From Haliovirga abyssi (GTDB taxonomy: Bacteria > Fusobacteriota > Fusobacteriia > Fusobacteriales > Haliovirgaceae), in the NCBI RefSeq assembly GCF_030295325.1, contig NZ_AP027059.1:1360637-1424636 (forward strand): 64,000 nucleotides of DNA, in the 5' to 3' direction. Position numbers and translations under genes: made by a program. Each line of letters starts with the position of its first letter. Position 1 is the first letter of the stretch. Positions 55,070 through 64,000 of the stretch are shown piece after piece. The notes under the pieces were generated by a model. The model had not been told where the DNA came from. It saw only the letters and a list, made by a program, of their open reading frames with translations, and did no database searches.

Positions 55070-55585
55070 TCAAAATTTTCTTTCTTCTCTTATTTTTTCA
55101 TACGCTTCTTGAATTTTTTTGAATTTCTCCTCATATATTTTCTTCTCTTCTTCTGGTTTATTATGATGAATATCTGGATGATATTTTTTTGCTAATTCTT
55201 TATATTTCTTTTTTATATCCTCATCTGATAAATCTTTGCTTGCTCCTAATATTGAATAATACTCATCTAAATTATTGATGTTATTATAAAAACTTTGAGA
55301 ACTATTTTGGTAATTATTAGACTCGGTATTGTCCCATTTATAATAATAATTTTTATTTCCTCCATCTTCGAAAAAATTTTTATAAGATTTATATTTATAA
55401 TTTATTTTATCCTTATTTAAAAAATAATATATCAACCCTATAACTATTAATACAGGAAGAAGTGAAAATAATACTCCAAACAATGTGAAAAAAACATATA
55501 TAAAGAATAATGTAGTTAATATTGCAATCATATTTTCAAATCCAAATATAAAACCAATACCTATTAATAATATTATATATAGCAT
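55070..55585 (-). CDS. Membrane-anchored J-domain protein
   Basis: A 171-residue protein. The N-terminal 55 residues form two or so membrane spans, then a polar Asn/Tyr-rich linker, then a C-terminal J domain (about 107-168: [19 protein letters not shown]). It should recruit DnaK to the inner-membrane face. It follows the TPR gene across a terminator. Confidence 0.9.
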   Translation of the reverse strand: MLYIILLIGIGFIFGFENMIAILTTLFFIYVFFTLFGVLFSLLPVLIVIGLIYYFLNKDKINYKYKSYKNFFEDGGNKNYYYKWDNTESNNYQNSSQSFYNNINNLDEYYSILGASKDLSDEDIKKKYKELAKKYHPDIHHNKPEEEKKIYEEKFKKIQEAYEKIREERKF

Positions 55586-55595
55586 TTGTTCCTCC

Positions 55596-55626
55596 TAAAA
55601 AATAGAGAGCACTAAGCCCTCTATTT
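55596..55626 (-). terminator. Terminator between TPR and J-domain genes
   Basis: AAATAGAGGGC/GCTCTCTATTT stem (one mismatch) followed by TTTTTT on the minus strand; the TPR stop codon lies in the stem. Confidence 0.75.
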
Positions 55627-56172
55627 CATTCCTTCTAATGTTTTTATTTTTTCTAATATTTTTTTATCTTTAACATCTATTTCATAAGCCGCTTTATATT
55701 CTTTTAACGCCCTATTTATTCTTCCCATATCTTCATACTTTTTAGCAAAATCAAGATGTGCACTATACATATCAAAATCTAAAAATATTGCAAATTCATA
55801 TGCGTTTACTGCATCTACTACTAACCCTGCTCTTGAATATGCATTCCCTAATAAAAAGGATACAAATGGCGAATCAGGAGCTATATCTAATATAAAATTA
55901 AACTCATCAATGGCTTTTTCTAAATTATTAATTTCATAATATAGATACCCCAAAAAACCTCTGATATCTATATTTTTAGGTTCTAATTTTTTTAATTTTT
56001 CATATATATCTATAGCTTCTATATCTTGTCCACTATAATGATATATAGTTCCCAATTCTTCCAAAGCTTTTATGTTGTTAGGAGCTTGTGATAATATTTC
56101 ATTTAATTTTTGTATTTTTAACCCTATCTTTTTGATATTAGATATTTCATTAAATATTTTAGTTCTTAGCAC
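55621..56172 (-). CDS. Tetratricopeptide-repeat protein
   Basis: A 183-residue protein of about four TPR units (for example LEELGTIYHYSGQDIEAIDIY, then LLGNAYSRAGLVVDAVNAY, 34 residues periodic). It has no signal peptide. The start is GTG 56172 behind GAGAGG; an overlapping ATG is out of frame. A protein-protein adaptor; the partner may be the J-domain protein downstream. Confidence 0.88.
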   Translation of the reverse strand: MLRTKIFNEISNIKKIGLKIQKLNEILSQAPNNIKALEELGTIYHYSGQDIEAIDIYEKLKKLEPKNIDIRGFLGYLYYEINNLEKAIDEFNFILDIAPDSPFVSFLLGNAYSRAGLVVDAVNAYEFAIFLDFDMYSAHLDFAKKYEDMGRINRALKEYKAAYEIDVKDKKILEKIKTLEGMK

Positions 56173-56257
56173 TTTTCATCACCTCTCAACGGTTATTTTT
56201 AATCCAAAACTTAAATTATTATATCATATTTTCATCTTTTTTTAAAGTTTTTATTTT

Positions 56258-58768
56258 TTACTTATTTAAAAATTCCATATATTCTTCTAATGTAGGAAAT
56301 TTTCCTAATATTGCACAACAAGCCGCTACTAAAGAACTTCCTAAATAAGCTCCTGAATTTGCAGGCCCGAGTCTTCCTTGATAATTCCTAGTTGTAGTTG
56401 TAATTGCAGTAGAATTTGATCCAATTCTTCTTTTATTACCCATACATAGTCCGCAAGTTGGCATTATTACTACTCCACCAGCATTAATAATTTTATCTAA
56501 ATCTTTATTATCAGCTAATCTTTCTGTAATATCCTCTGCTGCTGGACTTACTACAAAATTTATTCCTCTTTTTATTTTATTTCCATCTAAAATTCTTGCA
56601 GCGCTGCTTATTGACTCATATTCTCCACCTACACAACTTCCAATATATACTTCATCAACTTCTGTCCCTGCTACCTCTGATAAGAATGCAACATTATCTG
56701 GATGATGAGGTACCGCAACTATTGGTTCTTTATAATTATTTAAATTTATTTTTATAACTGCATCATATTCTGCATTTTCATCTGCTCTTAAAAAGATTGG
56801 ATTTTCCAAAAATTCTTCTATTGATTTAGATGCTTTTTTTACAGATTCTGATATGTTGGCATCAGGTCTATTTTTCAAATATTCCAAATCTTTTTCCAAT
56901 TCTTTTATTGTATTTTCATCTGCTTGAATTAATCCAGCTGATGCTGATCTTTCTGCCACTGCATTTGTTAATATATATTTTTCTTCAGACGTTAATTTTT
57001 CTATACCATACATCTCTATAATTTTCCCAGTATATACACCTTTCCCATACCCTTGTTTTTCAGCTTCCATTACTAACATTGATACCATATCTCTGGCAGT
57101 CATACCTGCTTGTAATTCTCCATAAAATTCAACTTTAACTACTTTATCCATTATCAATTCCATTTTTCCATATTTCATACAACTTGCAACTATATCTGAA
57201 GCTCCAGGAAACGATATTCCTCTTGGACTTCTTGTATGCGAATCTCCACCTACAATAATATCTGTTGGCGTTACAAATCTATTCCCTATTGTGTGTATAA
57301 TTCCTTCACCTGGTCTTAATCCAACTCCACCTCTATCATCTACAAACCCTACTAAAAATTTGTGTCTATCTCTCTCTTCTGAACTTGGTGCCTCACAAGT
57401 ATGACATAACGATTGAACTACAAAATCAGCTCCAAATGTCATTCCACCAGCCATTGATTGATATTCTTCCATTGTCATAGGTCCTGTTGTATCTTGAGAA
57501 TAAACTCCTCTTACTTTTACAGTAGCAGTTTCTCCTGCTTTAACTGTTGTTTTCCCATCTATTCTATTATACGCAACTAACTTTTCAGCTAAATTCATGG
57601 CAACTTTTTCATCACTATCTTTTAATTTTTCTGGCATTTTAGAATTATCAAAATCAATATTATTTTCTATACAGTAATCTGATGCCCAAGCTTGCAATTC
57701 TTTCCCAGCAGTATAATTATTAACTCCGCCAGCTTTAATTTTTTCCAAATCAAGATCTTCTATTTTCTCAAATTCTATCTCTTTTTCATTATTAATTATC
57801 AATTTACTATTTTCTACATCTACTTTTATACTATCTTCCTCATTTATACCATCTGTATTACATAAAATTGGTAATATTGCAGATGAAACCAAAGAATTTC
57901 TAAAAATAGGTGCCATAGTTTTTGCAATTACAACTCCACCAGTTTTATTTTCTGGTTCTCCTTCTATATTTTCTCCTATAACTTGTAATACAGTATATGT
58001 AGCTGACTTTCTAGACGAACCTTCTCCAAATCCTTCTCCACCAACTATATATATACTCTTACTTTTTTCTTTTAATTTATTTAATCTTTCCATAAAATCT
58101 GCTTCATCAGGTCTTCCATCCATAATATATGTAGCATGCAATGGCTTATCTGTCCTAGAATTAGCTCTCTTCCCAGGTGATAAATGATCTGTACTTATGA
58201 AATCTCCTACTTTTATCCCAACTCCTAAATATTCAGATTTTAAATTCCAAGTTTTTGAAAATTCTTTTTCTGCCCAAGCTTTAATTAAATTTGCAATTTC
58301 AGAACTATTTTTTGACAATTTAGCTAATTTATCAAAATCTTCTTTGTTTACTAAAACTACTTTTTTTAATTCTTCCACTACTCTATCAGACTCAATTTTT
58401 TCTTCAATTAATTTTATCATAATTGGAGTTGCTGCTCCACCCTTCATATTAAAAAGAGTAATTAAAGCATCTTCTTTGTTTATAAAACTATTTTTTATAT
58501 TTTCAGATATTATTTTATATAAATATTCAGCTTTTTTATAAGTTTCTGGGAATGTTCCTCTTAAAACTTCATTTTTTATTAATTTTACTAATAATTCTCC
58601 AAAAACAAATTTTTCTCCTAAAAATTCAATATTTTCTTCTAAATTTTCTCCTGCAATTAACATTTTAAAAAATGATTCTACCTCTTGTGATTTTATAGGT
58701 CTTGGATATAATCCATATGACTTATATCTTTCTTCAGCTCTTTTTTTGTAGCTTTTAAAAACTTCCAT
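56258..58768 (-). CDS. acnB: Aconitate hydratase B
   Basis: Interconverts citrate and isocitrate. At 836 residues it has the AcnB order: N-terminal HEAT-like helices, swivel domain (FISTDHLSPGKRANSRTD, GEGFGEGSSRKSA), then the catalytic core (GGDSHTRSPRGISFPGA). The cluster cysteines lie in GSCVGGEY (about 709) and PTCGLCMGNKR (about 771, 774); TTTRNYQGRLG binds substrate. It implies at least a partial TCA route to glutamate. Confidence 0.96.
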   Translation of the reverse strand: MEVFKSYKKRAEERYKSYGLYPRPIKSQEVESFFKMLIAGENLEENIEFLGEKFVFGELLVKLIKNEVLRGTFPETYKKAEYLYKIISENIKNSFINKEDALITLFNMKGGAATPIMIKLIEEKIESDRVVEELKKVVLVNKEDFDKLAKLSKNSSEIANLIKAWAEKEFSKTWNLKSEYLGVGIKVGDFISTDHLSPGKRANSRTDKPLHATYIMDGRPDEADFMERLNKLKEKSKSIYIVGGEGFGEGSSRKSATYTVLQVIGENIEGEPENKTGGVVIAKTMAPIFRNSLVSSAILPILCNTDGINEEDSIKVDVENSKLIINNEKEIEFEKIEDLDLEKIKAGGVNNYTAGKELQAWASDYCIENNIDFDNSKMPEKLKDSDEKVAMNLAEKLVAYNRIDGKTTVKAGETATVKVRGVYSQDTTGPMTMEEYQSMAGGMTFGADFVVQSLCHTCEAPSSEERDRHKFLVGFVDDRGGVGLRPGEGIIHTIGNRFVTPTDIIVGGDSHTRSPRGISFPGASDIVASCMKYGKMELIMDKVVKVEFYGELQAGMTARDMVSMLVMEAEKQGYGKGVYTGKIIEMYGIEKLTSEEKYILTNAVAERSASAGLIQADENTIKELEKDLEYLKNRPDANISESVKKASKSIEEFLENPIFLRADENAEYDAVIKINLNNYKEPIVAVPHHPDNVAFLSEVAGTEVDEVYIGSCVGGEYESISSAARILDGNKIKRGINFVVSPAAEDITERLADNKDLDKIINAGGVVIMPTCGLCMGNKRRIGSNSTAITTTTRNYQGRLGPANSGAYLGSSLVAACCAILGKFPTLEEYMEFLNK

Positions 58769-58845
58769 ATTATTCCTCCTTCAATTTTTTATTCATTATT
58801 TATTATAAAATATTTTTTCAAAACTTGTACCTGTTAAGTGACCTT

Positions 58846-58874
58846 ATTATATAACATAATCTAAAAAAAAACAA
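58846..58874 (-). promoter_or_regulatory. Promoter for acnB
   Basis: Minus strand TTGTTT (58869-58874), 17 bases, TATAAT (58846-58851); about 75 bases before the acnB ATG. Confidence 0.55.
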
Positions 58875-58891
58875 GGAACTAATTACGCTAA

Positions 58892-58990
58892 GGAACGTTT
58901 GAAAAATAATGTTCTCATATTTTGTTATAAAAACGCTTAAAACATTGCGTATTTTATAACAAAATGGAAATGTTATTTTCAAGCCATTCC
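58892..58990. mobile_element. MITE-like palindrome, copy B
   Basis: Ends GGAACGTTTGAAAAATAA and TTATTTTCAAGCCATTCC are inverted; the inner arms ATTTTGTTATAAAAACGC / GCGTATTTTATAACAAAAT pair well. Flanks CTAAG and CTAAT agree in four of five. Very similar to copy C 1.2 kb away. Confidence 0.7.
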
Positions 58991-59014
58991 TAATTAACCC
59001 AAACAAAATATGAC

Positions 59015-59130
59015 AACGCAGAGTCGTAAAATAATCAGAGATTCACAGAGGAAAATAATAATTGGTAATTAAAAACTCTTCCAATCCTATCTATCTCTGC
59101 GTAACTTTGCTTTCTCTGCGGCTCTGCGTT
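59015..59130. repeat. CTCTGCG-type palindromic repeat
   Basis: It begins AACGCAGAG and ends CTCTGCGGCTCTGCGTT, with further CTCTGCG units inside: a 116-base element with inverted ends and much higher GC than its surroundings. Repeats built of CTCTGCG units occur in unrelated bacterial genomes, from memory. The 58769-59193 interval holds this, copy B and the acnB promoter, but no gene. Confidence 0.65.
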
Positions 59131-59193
59131 GAACATCCTTTTCTCTAATTATTTTATACTATATGGTTTACTTATAAAATTAATTTTCTAATC

Positions 59194-60105
59194 TTATAAT
59201 TTCTTTATTATAATATCTTTCTTTATCTTTTCAATTTCTTCTTTCTTACATAATTCGTCTGAAAAAGCTGTTGCTGTTCCTGATGCCACTCCTATTCTAA
59301 AACATTCTATTAGCTCTTTATCTTCTTCCATTGCAGATAGAAATCCTCCTATTAAAGAATCTCCTGCTCCAACAGAATTTTTAACTGTTCCTTTAGGAAC
59401 CATAGCTTTTAAAATATCTTTTTCATTTATTAATAATGCTCCATCTCCAGCCATTGATACTATTACATTTTTAGCTCCCATTTCCAAAAGTTTTTTCCCA
59501 TATACAATAACATCTTTTTCGTCTTTCAATTTAACTCCAAATATATTTTCCAATTCAAAATAATTTGGTTTTATCAAAAAAGGATTATACTTTAATGAGT
59601 TTACTAAATATTTTCCAGTTGTATCAACTACTATTTTCACTTTTTCATCAACTATTTCAGATAATTTTGCATATATATCTTCCTCTAATGAAGTTGGAAC
59701 ACTTCCAGCTAAAACTAATATATCATCTTTTTTTAGAGATTTTATTTTTAAAAATAACTCCTTTTTTTCAGATTCTGAAATTTTTAACTTTTTATCATTT
59801 ATTTCTGTTTCAGACTTTTCACTCTTTATTTTCACATTTATTCTACTATCTTGATTTATTTCTATAAAATCACATTTTATATTTTTTTCTTTTAGATTTT
59901 TTTCTATATATTTGCCAGTAAATCCCCCAATATATCCAAGTGCAATTGAATCCTTTTCTAAATTTCTTAAAACTTGACTTACATTTATTCCTTTACCCCC
60001 AGCTGTTTTATATTGAGATACAATAGTATTTAATCTTCCTTCTTTAAATTCAGATAATTTTATATTATAATCAAGTGAAGGATTTAATGTTACAGTATAA
60101 ATCAT
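59194..60105 (-). CDS. fruK: 1-phosphofructokinase (PfkB family)
   Basis: Phosphorylates fructose 1-phosphate. It has 303 residues, starting MIYTVTLNPSLDYNI, with GGKGINVSQVL and the catalytic GAGDSLIGGF (Asp about 247), the FruK/LacC pattern. No fruA or regulator is adjacent, so tagatose-6-phosphate kinase remains possible. Flanked by repeats on both sides. Confidence 0.9.
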   Translation of the reverse strand: MIYTVTLNPSLDYNIKLSEFKEGRLNTIVSQYKTAGGKGINVSQVLRNLEKDSIALGYIGGFTGKYIEKNLKEKNIKCDFIEINQDSRINVKIKSEKSETEINDKKLKISESEKKELFLKIKSLKKDDILVLAGSVPTSLEEDIYAKLSEIVDEKVKIVVDTTGKYLVNSLKYNPFLIKPNYFELENIFGVKLKDEKDVIVYGKKLLEMGAKNVIVSMAGDGALLINEKDILKAMVPKGTVKNSVGAGDSLIGGFLSAMEEDKELIECFRIGVASGTATAFSDELCKKEEIEKIKKDIIIKKL

Positions 60106-60127
60106 TTTTCTGCCTCCCTATGGCTCA

Positions 60128-60226
60128 AGAACGTTTAAAAAATAAGTTTCTCATTTTTTGTTATAAAAACGCTTAAACCATTGCGTATTTTAAAACAAAA
60201 TCGGAAGGTTATTTTTAAGCCGTTCC
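60128..60226. mobile_element. MITE-like palindrome, copy C
   Basis: Ends GAACGTTTAAAAAATAA and TTATTTTTAAGCCGTTC are inverted; inner arms pair as in copy B. If the element is GAACG...CGTTC it is flanked by perfect 5-base direct repeats CTCAA, the clearest target duplication of the family. Confidence 0.75.
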
Positions 60227-60241
60227 TCAATAATATATTTC

Positions 60242-60280
60242 AAAAACAAATGAGCAGATACAAATTTCGCATCTACTCAT
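60242..60280 (-). terminator. Terminator after galU
   Basis: ATGAG-T-AGAT pairs with ATCT-G-CTCAT, and the minus strand continues TTGTTTTTG; it lies 11 bases past the galU stop. Confidence 0.75.
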
Positions 60281-60290
60281 CTATATCTTT

Positions 60291-61172
60291 TTACAATTTT
60301 TCTGCTAATTCTTTCAGATACTCTCTTAATCCTTCTCCAACTTCTTCATGTCTTAATCCATATTCTATATTTGCTTTTATAAATCCAAGTTTATCCCCTG
60401 TATCATATCTTTCTCCAACAAAATCATATGCTAAAACTTTATCTCCATATTTTATCATTTCTAATATTGCATCTGTTAATTGTATCTCTCCACCTTTTCC
60501 AGGTTCTATTTTTTCTAAAAATTCAAATATTTGAGGTTCTAAAATATATCTTCCTAAACAAGCATAATTAGAAGGTGCTTCTTCTTTTGTCGGCTTTTCT
60601 ATAAAATCTTCTACTTTTACAGTTCTTTCATCAAATCTATTTCCCGGTTTTATTATTCCGTAAGAAGATACCTTATCATCTGGAACTTGTTGTACACCTA
60701 TTACAGACCCTCCTTTATACTTTTCTCTTACATCTAACATCTGTTTTACAACAGGAACATCATTATATACTATATCATCACCTAATACCACAACAAATGG
60801 TTCATGCCCAATATGATGTTTAGCTTTTAAAATTGCATGCCCTAACCCTAATGGCTCTTTTTGTCTTATATAATAAATATTTGCATATTCAGATATTTCT
60901 CTTACAACTTTCAACATTTTATCTTTATTCTTTTTTTCTAATATATACTCAAGCTCTACTGAATAATCAAAATGATCTTCTAATGCTCTTTTATTTCTAC
61001 CAGTAACAATAGTAATATCTGTTATTCCTGATTTTACTATCTCTTCTACTATATATTGTATAGCTGGTTTGTCCACTATTGGTAGCATCTCTTTTGGTTG
61101 TGCTTTTGTTGCAGGTAAAAATCTTGTACCTAATCCTGCTGCTGGAATTACTGCTTTTCTTATCTTTTGCAT
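60291..61172 (-). CDS. galU: UTP-glucose-1-phosphate uridylyltransferase
   Basis: Makes UDP-glucose for surface polysaccharides. It has 293 residues with GLGTRFLPATKAQPKEM, VDKPAIQYIVEE, QKEPLGLGHAI and VEDFIEKPTKEEAPSN. It is 23 bases downstream of metG and ends at a terminator. Confidence 0.96.
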   Translation of the reverse strand: MQKIRKAVIPAAGLGTRFLPATKAQPKEMLPIVDKPAIQYIVEEIVKSGITDITIVTGRNKRALEDHFDYSVELEYILEKKNKDKMLKVVREISEYANIYYIRQKEPLGLGHAILKAKHHIGHEPFVVVLGDDIVYNDVPVVKQMLDVREKYKGGSVIGVQQVPDDKVSSYGIIKPGNRFDERTVKVEDFIEKPTKEEAPSNYACLGRYILEPQIFEFLEKIEPGKGGEIQLTDAILEMIKYGDKVLAYDFVGERYDTGDKLGFIKANIEYGLRHEEVGEGLREYLKELAEKL

Positions 61173-61195
61173 AATAACTTCCCCCTAGTATTTTT

Positions 61196-63103
61196 CTATC
61201 CTATCAATGTACCTTCTGGAACACTATTATCAATCTCAATTAATTTTATTCTTTTTTTCTCCATAGTTGTCAAAAACATTCCTTCTGATAATATTCCTCT
61301 TAATTTTACAGGTTTTAAATTTGATACCATTAATACTTTTTTATCTTTTAGCTCTTCTACTTTATAATATTTAGCTATTCCTGATACAACTGTTCTTTCT
61401 TCTTTTCCAATAGATACTTTAAATTTCAAAAGCTTATCTGCTCCTTCTACTTTTTCTGCTAATAAAATTTTAGCTACAACCATCTTAGTTTTCTTAAATT
61501 CATCTATCTCAATTGTCGGTTCAATTTTTTTAGATTTAACTTTTATCTCCTCTTTTTTCTCTTCAACTTCTATTCTTGGAAAAATAGGTTCTGCATTTTT
61601 TACTGTTGTGTATTCTGGAACATTTCCCCATTCTTTTAAATTTTCTAATCTAGCATCTTCTATATTTCCGTTAATCCCAAGTTGATTCCAAATTTTAGCA
61701 GCTGTCTCAGGCATATAAGGATATACTAATACCGCTATTTTATATAAAGATTCTACTAAATTATACATAACAACTGCTAATCTCTCTTTTTTAGTTTCAT
61801 CTTTTGCTAATTTCCAAGGCATTGTTTCATCTATATATTTATTCATTCTTGATATAAATTTCCAAATTTGCTCTAATGCTTTTGAAAATTGTATATTCTC
61901 CATCTCTTCATCTACTTTTACTAACATTTCAAAAAATAGTTCTTTTATTTGTACGTCAAATATCTCTTCACCTTCACCTTTTGTCACTACACCTTTAAAA
62001 TATTTTTTTATCATACCTATTGTTCTATTTAATAAATTTCCTAAGTCATTAGCTAAATCTGCATTTATTCTTTGTACCATTGCTCTTGTAGAGTAATCTC
62101 CATCCATTCCAAAATGAACTTCTCTCATTAGAAAATATCTAAAAGCATCTAATCCATATTTTTCTACTTCACTCTTAGGATTAACTACATTTCCTTTTGA
62201 TTTTGACATTTTTTCTCCTGCTGCTGTCCACCATCCATGTGCAAATATTTTACTAGGTAATTTTTCTCCTGCTGCCATTAACATAATTGGCCATATTATA
62301 GCATGAAATCTCAATATATCTTTTCCTAACAGATGTACAACTTCTCCATTATTCCAAAACTTATCAAACATTTCAGGGTTGTTTTCATATCCTACTGCTG
62401 TTAAATAGTTTGTCAAAGCATCAAACCATACATATACTACATGCTCTTTATCTATTTCTAAAGGTATCCCCCATTTAAATGTGTTCCTCGAAATTGATAA
62501 ATCTTTTAATCCTTGTTTTATAAATGAAGTTACTTCATTTTTTCTATATGAAGGTTGAATAAAATTAGGGTTATCTTCTATATATTTTAATAATTTATCT
62601 GCATATTTTGACATTTTAAAAAAATAAGATTCCTCTTTTACAACTCTTAATTTTTTTCCACAATCTGGACAACTGTCTCCTTCTCCCATTTGTGATTCAG
62701 GAACAAAATTTTCACACGAAACGCAATAATGTCCTTCATATTCTCCTTTATAAATATCCCCATTTTCATATACTTTTTTTATAATTTTTTCTACAGATTT
62801 TATATGTCTATCTTCTGTTGTTCTTATAAAATCATTGTTATTTATATTTAATAAATTCCACATTTTTTGAAATTTAGGCGTTATTGAATCTACAAATTCT
62901 TGAGGACTCATTCCTTTTAATTTTGCAGCTTCTTCTATTTTTTGTCCATGTTCATCTGTTCCTGTTAGAAAAAAAACATCATATCCTGCTGTTTTTTTAT
63001 ATCTAGCTAACACATCAGCTGCAATTGTAGTATATGCTGAGCCTACATGCGGTTCTCCATTTACATAATATATTGGCGTTGTTACATAAAAATTTTTACC
63101 CAT
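61196..63103 (-). CDS. metG: Methionyl-tRNA synthetase
   Basis: Class I synthetase of 635 residues. HVGS stands for HIGH (about 19-22), a zinc knuckle has CVSC and CPDC, and KMSKSKG is near 300. The C-terminal about 100 residues are a tRNA-binding domain (FKKTKMVVAKILLAEKVEGA, PVKLRGILSEGMFL), which also dimerises the enzyme. AGGAGG precedes the ATG. Confidence 0.98.
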   Translation of the reverse strand: MGKNFYVTTPIYYVNGEPHVGSAYTTIAADVLARYKKTAGYDVFFLTGTDEHGQKIEEAAKLKGMSPQEFVDSITPKFQKMWNLLNINNNDFIRTTEDRHIKSVEKIIKKVYENGDIYKGEYEGHYCVSCENFVPESQMGEGDSCPDCGKKLRVVKEESYFFKMSKYADKLLKYIEDNPNFIQPSYRKNEVTSFIKQGLKDLSISRNTFKWGIPLEIDKEHVVYVWFDALTNYLTAVGYENNPEMFDKFWNNGEVVHLLGKDILRFHAIIWPIMLMAAGEKLPSKIFAHGWWTAAGEKMSKSKGNVVNPKSEVEKYGLDAFRYFLMREVHFGMDGDYSTRAMVQRINADLANDLGNLLNRTIGMIKKYFKGVVTKGEGEEIFDVQIKELFFEMLVKVDEEMENIQFSKALEQIWKFISRMNKYIDETMPWKLAKDETKKERLAVVMYNLVESLYKIAVLVYPYMPETAAKIWNQLGINGNIEDARLENLKEWGNVPEYTTVKNAEPIFPRIEVEEKKEEIKVKSKKIEPTIEIDEFKKTKMVVAKILLAEKVEGADKLLKFKVSIGKEERTVVSGIAKYYKVEELKDKKVLMVSNLKPVKLRGILSEGMFLTTMEKKRIKLIEIDNSVPEGTLIG

Positions 63104-63140
63104 TTTTATTATTTCCTCCTATTTTTTATTGTTCCTAAAT

Positions 63141-64000
63141 TCAAATTTCTTTTAATTGATTTTTATCATTTTCCTCTATTTTAAAATTGCTTATGTTTTT
63201 AGACAGATTTAAAGTTAAATCTATCAGAATATTTATTTCAGCTAAAGAATAATCCAATAAATCTCTAACACCTTTTGAAATGTCACTATTATTTATAGAT
63301 AACTCTTCTATTCCAGTAGAATTATCTGTGATTTCTTTTACTACTTTTGTTATTCCCTCAGAAGAATTAGTTTGATCTTTTGTTAATTCTGTTATTTTTC
63401 TTATCTCTGTATCATTTTTATCAATTATATTTATAATAGATAATATTACTGTTTTTACACTTTCTGTTATCTCTAATCCTTTCCTCACACTTATTTCTAT
63501 ATCATCATTTGCCTCTTTTACAGTACTTACCTCTGTTTGGATATCATTTACAAGTTTTTCAATTTTTTCTGTTTCATCACTTGTTTTTTCTGCTAATTTT
63601 TTTATTTCATCTGCAACAATGGCAAACCCTTTTCCTGCCTCACCTGCTCTTGCAGCTTCTATTGATGCATTTAATGCAAGCAAATTAGTTTGATCTGACA
63701 ATGAATTTATAGCTGTTATAATATCTCCAATTCCTAAAGATATACTTATTAAATCTTTTATCTTTTTTTCTGCTCTTTCAACACTACTGCTTATATCTAA
63801 CATCCCAACTGCCATTTCTTTTATTTTACTTTCACCTATTTTCGCTGTATCTATTGTCTCTTTTGATAATTTCAAACTATCTTCCACATTATTTTGAACT
63901 TTTTTCCCAGTTTCTGCTATTTCTTCTAGCTCTGCTAAAGTCTCTTCTATTCCTGCCGTTTGATTTCTCACATTATCAAGAACTACCTCTATATTTTCTT
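63141..64000 (-). CDS. Methyl-accepting chemotaxis protein, C-terminal part (5' end outside window)
   Basis: The frame is open from the stop at 63141 to the right edge, so an in-frame GTG at 63971 is not the start. About 286 residues are visible: the cytoplasmic coiled coil with hairpin tip [30 protein letters not shown]. No C-terminal CheR pentapeptide is seen. The sensor and membrane domains lie beyond the window. Confidence 0.93.
   Translation of the reverse strand, partial: ENIEVVLDNVRNQTAGIEETLAELEEIAETGKKVQNNVEDSLKLSKETIDTAKIGESKIKEMAVGMLDISSSVERAEKKIKDLISISLGIGDIITAINSLSDQTNLLALNASIEAARAGEAGKGFAIVADEIKKLAEKTSDETEKIEKLVNDIQTEVSTVKEANDDIEISVRKGLEITESVKTVILSIINIIDKNDTEIRKITELTKDQTNSSEGITKVVKEITDNSTGIEELSINNSDISKGVRDLLDYSLAEINILIDLTLNLSKNISNFKIEENDKNQLKEI

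Noticed and set aside
58818-59006. 62-residue open frame upstream of acnB
   Set aside because: It is read through MITE-like copy B and the acnB promoter; no ribosome site.
1-64000. tRNA or rRNA genes
   Set aside because: I looked for the less AT-rich, cloverleaf-like stretches these would form and found none; a dedicated scan would be needed to be certain.

Overview
The window is very AT-rich, and every gene I can support lies on the minus strand; the plus-strand open frames look like shadows. The gene set points to an anaerobic, Gram-negative-type, low-GC bacterium. Lipid A/KDO genes (lpxK, kdsA, kdsD) imply an outer membrane with LPS. MurE carries the DNPR motif of diaminopimelate-type enzymes. 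A four-gene NAD-linked [FeFe] hydrogenase implies fermentative H2 metabolism. This combination fits Fusobacteriota best, perhaps a marine lineage. That is an inference from gene content, not a database result.

Layout, left to right (transcription runs right to left). (1) 1-9,500: a tandem array of about 1.5-1.6 kb units, each a lipoprotein gene followed by a class-3-lipase-type gene. Only the leftmost lipase, cut by the window edge, is long; the other four are partial copies. A lipase-like fossil scrap at 9,358-9,456 suggests the array was once longer. (2) 9,536-13,190: a response regulator under a near-consensus promoter, then a protein resembling a fusion of T6SS sheath subunits TssB and TssC, then a small tube (Hcp)-like protein. 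Together with region 1 this is the best candidate for an unusual system: a contractile-injection module beside an effector/immunity-like array. (3) 13,507-23,736: one giant secreted protein with PA14, LamG and lamin-tail domains. (4) 23,930-30,816: plsY, gpsA, a CheY-like receiver, a sigma-70 factor, two STAS proteins, dnaN and glgB, with several stop/start overlaps. (5) 31,019-40,278: rlmD-type methyltransferase, a Ste24-like protease, an acyltransferase, nadD, a PTS IIA protein, a DUF6873-like protein, a membrane-anchored GH57 enzyme, an unknown protein and lpxK. (6) 40,410-50,000: aldo/keto reductase, DUF1858 protein, kdsD, kdsA, a GH13-transglutaminase lipoprotein, a solute-binding protein, an ElyC/YdcF-like protein and murE. 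(7) 50,320-54,914: the hydrogenase operon, with a strong promoter and a perfect palindrome just downstream of its -10. (8) 55,070-64,000: membrane J-domain protein, TPR protein, acnB, fruK, galU, metG and the end of a chemotaxis receptor.

The intergenic regions hold at least three kinds of dispersed palindromic repeats. One is a family of about 100 bp MITE-like elements with inverted ends and short flanking direct repeats; four copies are near complete and others are decayed. One copy supplies the stop codon of the hydrogenase subunit gene hydC. I saw no rRNA, tRNA or CRISPR array.
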